Shown piece after piece: positions 24,503 through 33,500 of a stretch of DNA of 64,000 nt. The notes below the pieces were generated by a model. The model had not been told where the DNA came from. It worked only from the letters and a program-made list of their open reading frames with translations, and did not search any database. Origin of the DNA: Atherinomorus stipes (Eukaryota > Chordata > Actinopteri > Atheriniformes > Atherinidae). Both the position numbers and the translations under genes were made by a program. Position 1 is the stretch's first letter. Each line of letters opens with the position of its first letter. The DNA is taken from assembly GCA_023101725.1 (NCBI GenBank), contig JALJCO010009115.1:141071-205070 (forward strand), given 5' to 3'.

Positions 24503-27500
24503 AACGCCTCTATTCCCCATTAATTAGGTTCTCAGATCGGTACTCTGTATCGACAAGTACTAAAATGCAAGTACTCGTACTTGTTCTGCAAAAAAGTGGT
24601 ATCAGGACATCCCTACAGTAAAGGCTAGGAAAGAGCCGAATAACCTGATTCAGGAAGCCAACATGAGCCAAACACTTGCCTAGAAACTAAAGAAAATGCC
24701 AAAAATGAGAATAATAACAAGCCAGTGCAGCATATTCTTCTCTGACTCCACAGCGGGACGATGTCATTTCACACATTTCCCTGCTCAGCCAGTGAATCCT
24801 GATATGTAGAATCTGGAGGAACTTTCTGAAGTTGGGGACAACCTTGCTGACAAGCCGCTCTCTTAACAACACTGATTCATATTTCACCTGACAAACCTAT
24901 GAACTTAATCTCATCTTGTCTTCTTCATGCCGCCGCTTGTTCTTGTCATCTCATTGTACACAGAGAACTGCAGGACAGCAGCATGACAGGCTTAACATTC
25001 TTTGACAAGCTTCAAAATTACCTGACAGAAACAAAGGCTAGATGAAAATGGAGCAGCGCTGCTCCTCAAAGTCACATATGAACCGGCTGATGGCACAGCC
25101 CCTTGAGGTGCTGTCAGCTGTGACTGCCTCTTAGGCCGACAGCACTTAAGTGTTTTGGATAAAGCATGAAATCTTAGAGGATTTACGAGACCATTTGTGA
25201 AGGAGTTTGCAGAAGAAAAGCTGCTAGACACTGACTCCAGCAGAAGAAAAGTGGCTGTTGTTAGATAAAATTACCCTCATTCAGTGAGCAGCAGCTCTCT
25301 CTTCCTTTGGAACAACACTCTACTGTATCTATTAGCAGCCCCAGCTCCATTGTACCAGCATAAGTGCATTTGTCAAACAACTAGCAGGAACCTCAACCAG
25401 GCCAAATGCTCTTGAAACAGGGCTGAACAATTAATCGTTCTTAAATTGAATTTTATGTTGCAATTAGCAAATCACAAACAAGTGCAATTAATTATCATGC
25501 AACATGGCGCCTGGCCCAGGTTTCACACCTGCAGCATCCACAGGTTTACAAATCCACCCACTTCAGACTTAACTCCTGCCATCTCTGGCAGTGACCAAAC
25601 ATCCTCTTCTAACAGGACATGACATAATTTTGAGAGTTAAAAAACGTGTCTGACCGAGATTTTAAAAACTGTTCATGATTTTCCTCTATCTCGGCTCCAA
25701 ATATATTTACATCAGATTTGTGCCGCATTTCATTCCCCACACTCGCTTTTTATTACCCACTCCCTCACAGTCAATAGGGAGGGGGGAGAGGAGGCGGCCG
25801 CAGTAAAGACAGTGAAGTGAGGACAGAGAAAAAACTGCGGGGAAAATGTTAGTGATTTTCCTTTCTCATAGTTTCAGAAACTTTTCCCACTGAGAGGGTT
25901 CAACACTCTCATTACATGAAGCAAAGACAAGGTAGCTACATGTTTCAATTTAACGTCACATGACAGCTACTGTCAGCTAAGAAAGTCATGTCATAATTTT
26001 ATAATCACGGTATTTTACTGTAAAGGATATTTTACTGTATAATTATAATGAAATGAAATGAATGAAATGAATGAAATGAATGAAATGAAAATGAAATGAA
26101 AAATCCTTTATTCATCCCCAAAGGGAAATTCAGTATTGTAAAAGCTCACTTTTTTTTTTTTTTTTAAATAAACAAAAAAGTCAGTCAGTCTTGTTCTTTA
26201 GGGTGATGGTTGCTGGCAGGAATGAATTTCTGTATCTCTCCGTCCTACAGCGAACTTGACGCAGCCTCCCACTGAACACACTCTGTTGATTCTTCACCGT
26301 GTTGTGGAGAGGATGGGAAGTGTCCTCCATCATCTTCATCAGCTTGTGCAGCATTCTTTTTTGAACGATCAGCTCCAGCGGCTCCAGAGTTCTCCCCAGC
26401 ACAGAACCAGCTTTCTTGATCAGCTAGTTTAGTTTCTTCAAGTCTCTGATTCTGATGCTGCTGCCCCAGCAGATGGCTGCAAAGCTAATTGCACTTTCCA
26501 CAACAGACTTGTAGAAGATCTGCAACATCTTGGTGCAGACGTTGAATGATCTCAGCTTCCTTAAGAAGTAAAGTCTGCTCCGACCTTTCTTGTAGATGTA
26601 GTCACTGTTGCATTTCCAATCGAGTCTGTTGTCCAGCTGAACTCCAAGGTATTTGTAGTTCTCCACCACCTCCACCTCCTCTTCCAGGATGTAGACAGGA
26701 CTATGCTGCTTATTCTTGCTCCTCCTGAAGTCAACAATCATCTCTTTAGTCTTGCTGGTATTTAAGATGAGCTGATTGTTACTGCACCATTTCACAAACT
26801 GATTGACAAGTTCCCTGTACTCAGCTTCTTGTCCATCACTGATACACCCCACAACTGCAGAGTCATCAGAGTATTTCTGCAGATGACAGGATCAGAGTTG
26901 TACTGGAAGTCTGAGGTGTACAGTGTAAAGAGGAATGGTGAGAGTACAGTCCCTTGTGGTGCTCCAGTGCTGCTGACCACCATCTCAGACACACAACCTT
27001 TCAGTCTCACAAACTGTGGTCTGTTTGTGAGGTAGTCGTAAATCCAGGTGGTTGTGGAGGGATCCACCTGGAAGTTATGGAGCTTCTGACATAGCAAAGC
27101 AGGCTGAATAGTATTAAATGCACTTGAAAAATCAAAGAACATGACCCTCAAAGTGCTGCCTGACTGGTCCAGATGAGAGTGGGCTCTCTGAAGCAAGAAG
27201 ATGATGGCGTCTTCAACCCCAAGCCCATTACGATATGCAAACTGTAATGGGTCCTGAAAGGTGTTCACTTGCTTGTTGAGGTGAGCCAGTAAGAGTCTCT
27301 CCAGGACTTTCATGATGTGAGATGTCAGGGCAACTGGTCTGTAGTCATTTGGTTCAGCTGGTTGTGGTTTTTTAGGGACTGGAACAAGACAGGATGTTTT
27401 CCACAGCACAGGAACTCTGTTCTGTCTCAGGCTGGTGTTAAATAATAATGATAATGATGATAATAATAATAATAATAATAATGATAATAATAATTATAAT

Positions 27501-30500
27501 GGATTAAGTTTATATCGCGCTTTTTCTTGCAGGGCACTCAAAGCGCTCACAGTAGGTCCACTATTCTTTCACTCCTCATTCATACTTGGTGATAGTAAGC
27601 TACAGTATGTATGTAACCACAGCTGCCCTGGGGCAGACTGACGAAAGCGTGGCAGCCATTTCGCGTCTACAGCCCCTCCGACCACCACCGGAACATTCAC
27701 ACACATTCATACACCAACGAGGCCCCCACTGGAGGCAAGGAGGGTTAAGTGCCCAAGGACACAATGACAGATGGCTGGGGGATTGGAATTCAAACCGCCG
27801 ATCCTTCGATCATTGGCCTCGTGAATGTCAAAAGCGAGTATCAGAGTCTCCGTTCATGGGCGGTCAGGTTTATGTCTTTGTTCAAAAACGGTTGAATCAG
27901 ACAGCAGCTTATCATTCTGCAATACATAGTTTATCCTTCAATGTAGTTCTTTTTCTCCAGTAGGGGATTATCACGCTTCGTGTTCCTGTTTCTGGAACTT
28001 GTCACATTTAAGCGCTTCCTCTTCCGGGCCAGTTCAACAATAGCTGAATCCAATGTCATTGCTCTGTTCCACTTTGTAACTCGAATAAACAACGCCACCC
28101 TACATAAAGTTTCACAAATTACCAACCGAAGTGATGTTAAGGAATTAGTGGATCAAAGTGATTTGCCCGCTGTCTGCATCATTGAAGTGCCGGCTACAGA
28201 CAAACGTGTTTTATTGTAAAGTTCGGCCCTTCACCCCGGCAAATCACTTTGATCCACTAATTCCTTAGCATCGCTTCAGTCGGGAATCCATGAAAATTTA
28301 AGTAGGGTGGCGTTTATTCAATTTACGAAGTGGAACAGAGCAGTGACATTGGATTCAGCTACTGTTGAACTGGCCCTCACCTCCAACTCCTTCTGCGGTT
28401 TAAAAAGTCCACACTGCAAACATCAACGCCTCTGAGACTTCATCCTTATCTGTTGTTTTGTTTTGTTTTTTCGGCGCAGCAGCAGTTAGCAGTCCGTTAG
28501 CGATATTTGTTTACAGTGAGCGATGCACGGAGGGGTCACATGGGGGACGGAGACGTGACATAAAGGCATCGATTTCTTCTTTCTATAAGTTGCGAATGAC
28601 CAATTCCTGCCTTTCGGTGTGAATGGCAGGGGTTGGTCAGAGTTTTTAGAGAACTGCAGCTCTCGCGGAGGTCTAACTTTTTTCCTTCGTTTTTATGAAT
28701 CCATGATGTATTGACGACTGTCAGGATGGAAGGACCATTTCACCCAGTATAACAAAAAGTGTTTCTGAGCAGGATTACCAATTCTGGCTTTAAGATCAAA
28801 TGCCTCATTCTCTCACTCTGTAGCTCTTAGTAGTACTCTTGATGTTCCCAATATATACTGATAAAACTGCAGGCTTTCCTGCTCATCAATAATTCTAACA
28901 AGTCCCAAAGAAGCCCCCCAAACTTTCCTTTGAAAGATTAAAATTCAAGATATTTTAGCCTTTGCTGGAAAGTCTTCATGATGTGGAAATAATCAGAAAG
29001 TTGTTCATCTTTGGATAATTTCAGTGCTGATTGAATTTGTTTTCGACATTAGGAGACTCATTAAAATATGACATTTGATTTTCCATCTCGTAACATTTCC
29101 CTTCAGAAGCTTTGAGTTAACTTCACTGAAAAATCACCAACAAGCATTGTTTGTCATCTGTTTTCCAATCTAATGGAGATAAATAGCAGGAGTACCTCTG
29201 CAGTCTCACCATGTAGCTCAGCGAAATCCAATAATCAGTTTGCATAATCAATATTAAAATCTACAATAGAGTTTTTTTTCTAATGTGCACCTTTGAAAAC
29301 ATCAGTAAGTTTGCCGTTTCAGCGTCACCCCCTGAAGGACTTCATTAGAGCGGCTCTGCTTTGAAACCTTTTCAGCTCCCCAACAAGCAGAGGTTGGCAC
29401 GCACAGCAGGATTCAGAGACTTTGATGTCATTTTTTAAGTATCTCTGCTGTGAGCAATCCAACCGATCCCACCAACATTTACTCCATTTGCCACAGTGCA
29501 GAGAAACCACCACCTGGTAATGGGCTGCACGGTGGTGCCAAATAAATTGTAGCCATTAGTTGCTGCTGTCAAGTAATCCAACTGCTCACGTCACAACCAC
29601 CGAGACTGAAGATGAAATTTGTTCAGCCGCCTTTCCAGAGCTCTAAAAAGCCTCCAAGGGGAATGAATTCCTTTGCTGCGTCTGATCACTCCTACAGTTG
29701 CTAACCTGGATTGCATTTTATCGACTGCACCTGCAGCAATACACCTACACCAAGGCAGCCTTCATGCAGCTCAGATGTTTGCTGCAGGGCTGCTGTCAGT
29801 GGGTCCCCTCCTGATGATGAGCAGGGGAGGAGGAGTTTGCTGATTAAACGGAGGGGAAAGTGCTTGTCGGTGAAAAGAGTTTTTAAACAAAAGAAATACA
29901 GCATGGATCTTTCAGAGCAAAGTTGATAATAAAAATAATTAAAGAACAATAAAGTGATAAGTTTGCATGCATTTGTTTCCGGCTGTAGCCTGTAAAGTGC
30001 AACCGTTTCTGTTAGAGATCTCTTACCAAATAAGGACAATGCAGCATGAAGAAGGTGGACTGGGACAAAACTTTGCTGCTATCTACTGTAGTTCATCTTT
30101 TTTCCTTCCTCAATTGGAGGATTAAGTTAGAAATTTTGTTGTAGGATAGGCAATATAAGCTTTTGCTTCAGCCTATACCTTTTCAGTCTGAGTTATTGTA
30201 AATGTGAAGACTGATGTATCTTCATGTATTGTTGTATTGTATGATGACTGAATAAAGATCAACTCAACTCAACTCAGAGTAGCTGAACAGAAAAACATTA
30301 TAGGCTGAAGATGTTAATGCGAGGTTATCTACTGATGCCAGATGCGGATCGCCTCCTTTAAAGGGAGTGAAACCTCATCCCACCTGGCTCCCCACTCAGT
30401 TTCCCGGCCAGTAAATGGGGCTGACCCAGTGTAAATGTGGCCAAGCTTTGGCCAGCATGTGGCTGCAGCACAGTGACACTAGAGGAAATAAATATCCAAC

Positions 30501-33500
30501 AGGGGTCATCCTTACCATGCTAGCATCGATGATCTGTCCTTTCCCTGACTTTGTCCGCTCCAGCAGTGCCAAGACTATTCCTAGCGCACAGGTCAGGCCA
30601 CCGCCAGCAAAGTCTGCTATAAGATTCAGTGGAGCGTAGGGCTTCTCTCCACTTCGACCCAGCCGCGATAAAAGACCTGTGATGGGAATGAAAAAGATGA
30701 AATAAAAAAACAGAAAACAACATAAATTGCTTTAAAACTAAATAACTAGTTTACAAGTAAAACAAATACAAATGGAAAAGTTAACTCAAAAACTCCTGCA
30801 AACAAGATCAATGTTGGTATGTGCACATATATCTAATTTAGACTGACAAATTCATTGAAAACGCTGTTAAACCATCACTTGCCCTCTGTACCTTACTCCT
30901 TTCTCCTTTTGTTACACTTTTATCACACAGATATTAAAAGAGACCTTGAAGAAGATGAAGCCTGTCTGATGAAAGAACGATTGTCAGAAGCTTCTTTTAT
31001 CTGCCCCTGCTGCTCAGGGTGCCAATTAAACACAAACACACACACAGTGGGAGCTGCTTCTGCTGATTTCTTTTATCTATAGTTTTACAACATATAAAGC
31101 ATCCGAAAAAAAAAGAAGGAAAAAAGGATGTTTGTAATTGCTTTAAATTCATACTAAATTTATGAATGAAAATGTTTTAAATTCATATAAAAAAAAACAC
31201 CAAATGTTCAATTCTTCCAATTAAATTTTTAATTTCTTTTTATTATCTTAAGTAGGATTTTTGCCAACCTCAAGCTTCACTTGTGTGAGTTAAAGTACTT
31301 TAAAAGAAACTTTTCAACCACATGCACTGAACTTTTACAGCAGCACTTGTTTCTGCTTGTATTGATGTCACTTTACATGTTGTAGAACTGACTAACAAGC
31401 AGAGCGCCTGTCATCTGGAAAAGCTGTGCCTTTCTTCCACCACAGAGAAAATACAACATCAATTTAGCAACTCATTAAAGTCTAACAGTTGTTCACAGAT
31501 GACTACCAGCTGATTAATAACAGTCCTATAGCTGTGGCTACAAAATATATAAAAATTTCTCTTTATCAACATAACTGTATTTGCCTGATTAAACAACATA
31601 TTGCAGCACCTGCCTAAACTGTTATATATAAGAGTCTCTATTGTATATTTTAGGGAGGTAATGATGCTGCTGTGCATTCTTTCTCCATGTGCATCAATGG
31701 CAAATCAAATGGACTCTTTCAGGATGCTCCATGTACATGCTAATGGCTGAAGCACATGGAGTCAGCCGCATGTTGGTGGAAGGTAACGAGAGGAGCAATG
31801 AAAATGTGGATGAAGAACTTTTGGCTTAAAAAGAGCAGCACGTCGGCTATTTGGAACTATGCTGCTAAGCGAGATGGCAAACTTTAAACAGGTACTCTGC
31901 AAGTCATTCTGGTGTTGTATAGAGGCCAGGTTCCCTGTCCAGATCGGTTCTGCCAAAGCTCTGCCAAGCACCAGGAGGAGCAGGTTTAATTTCGCTGTCA
32001 TCTTCACAACAACGAGGAGCTACAGATGAATCCAGCAGCTGTTTTGCGTGTTGTAACTTGCAGTGTTGCCATTACAGAGTCCTAATTATCTTGTATCAGC
32101 TGACATGGACAGTAGCATGGATATCTGGACTGACTCTAGGGGGTCGGCCTCAGTCACTGATAAGGGCATTTAATCTGGCGATCAGTTAGACATCAGTACA
32201 TTAATGTAAATTCTGCTTTATTTGACAGGACAGGACACCCCTGTATGTCATCTATTTATTACTGACTGAATTTTATCAAGTTACTCGTGTTAGTCTGTTT
32301 TGTACAGACTTTTCTGGGTAAGATGTGTCTTGTTTTTTATTGCCTAGCTTACAACAACACTAATAATATTATTATTGAAACACCTATGAAGCTAAAGCTT
32401 ATTGTTTTAGTAATAGTTTTTCATGTCTGTATGAGAAGACATCAGAGCAGTACAGTGCTGTTGCATATTTCATATTATCATGATATCATGCAACGTTACT
32501 TACAGCCAAAAAATAAAGAGAGCTCCCACCAGAACAGTGCAATGTTTCCATTATTTCTTTTTAAAGGCACCCATCTTATCTAATATAAGTGATATAACCT
32601 TATCTAAACCCTGTTCACCTTGCCAAACAACAGAAATCTCTCTCTTACTCAACAGCAGCACTGACGATGAAGCTGAATGTCTCTCACAGCTTCAACAACA
32701 CAAACCTGAAAATTATTTATTGCAGGCCTTATTGTATTGAAGTAGACTTAACAGACACTACGCAACACCTTCATCTATTGCAATTTGCTTTTGGATCATC
32801 TGGCATGTTTTAATTTATTCATTCGTATGCATTTTTTTGCAGACTTTTCTGGGATTGATGTGCATACGGTTTACTGTCTAGTTGTTTCTACTGCTTGGAG
32901 CTTTGTAAGTTTTCTCTGAATGCCTGCATTGTCAAAATGTTTTTCATTGCTCAGTCAGTACAAACCCTGTTTTTTCCTGCTGTGCACATGACAAACATCT
33001 TGAACTTGAACCGTTATAGTTGAGGCAAAGGGCAAATTGTGAACTAGAGTGAATACACGCATCACGCTGCTACATCAAACAAAAAGTCTAAGTCACAACA
33101 AACTTCTTTCATTTTCTTATCCTGCTGATTTCATTCTCTTGAACCTTTCTCCACAGCACAATGTGAGGACATCGTCAACATTTGAGAGAAGCCATCATCT
33201 CCTGATAGTTTCAAGGTGCTGCTAAAATGCGTAGAATTGTACAATCTTAACATGAAGACCTTCCAATCACATTAAAAAGAAGAAACACTTGAACCAACTA
33301 AATTTAGTTGTGATGCATGTGGTGCTGCTTTCACATCAAAATGGTAACATCATGCAGAAATGACATGCACCATTAGTTGATTCTGCAAATTCACTCATTG
33401 CTTATTATCTTTTCTTGTGTATGGAATTAGGTTGTAACACAGAGGGGTTATCTTTGTAGAGTGAATGAGATCATTCACAAATGCTGTATTCAATGGCAGT

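Noticed and set aside
24370..24621. Lys/Glu/Arg repeat ORF
   Set aside because: A translation of the (GAAA)n microsatellite inside a hAT MITE.
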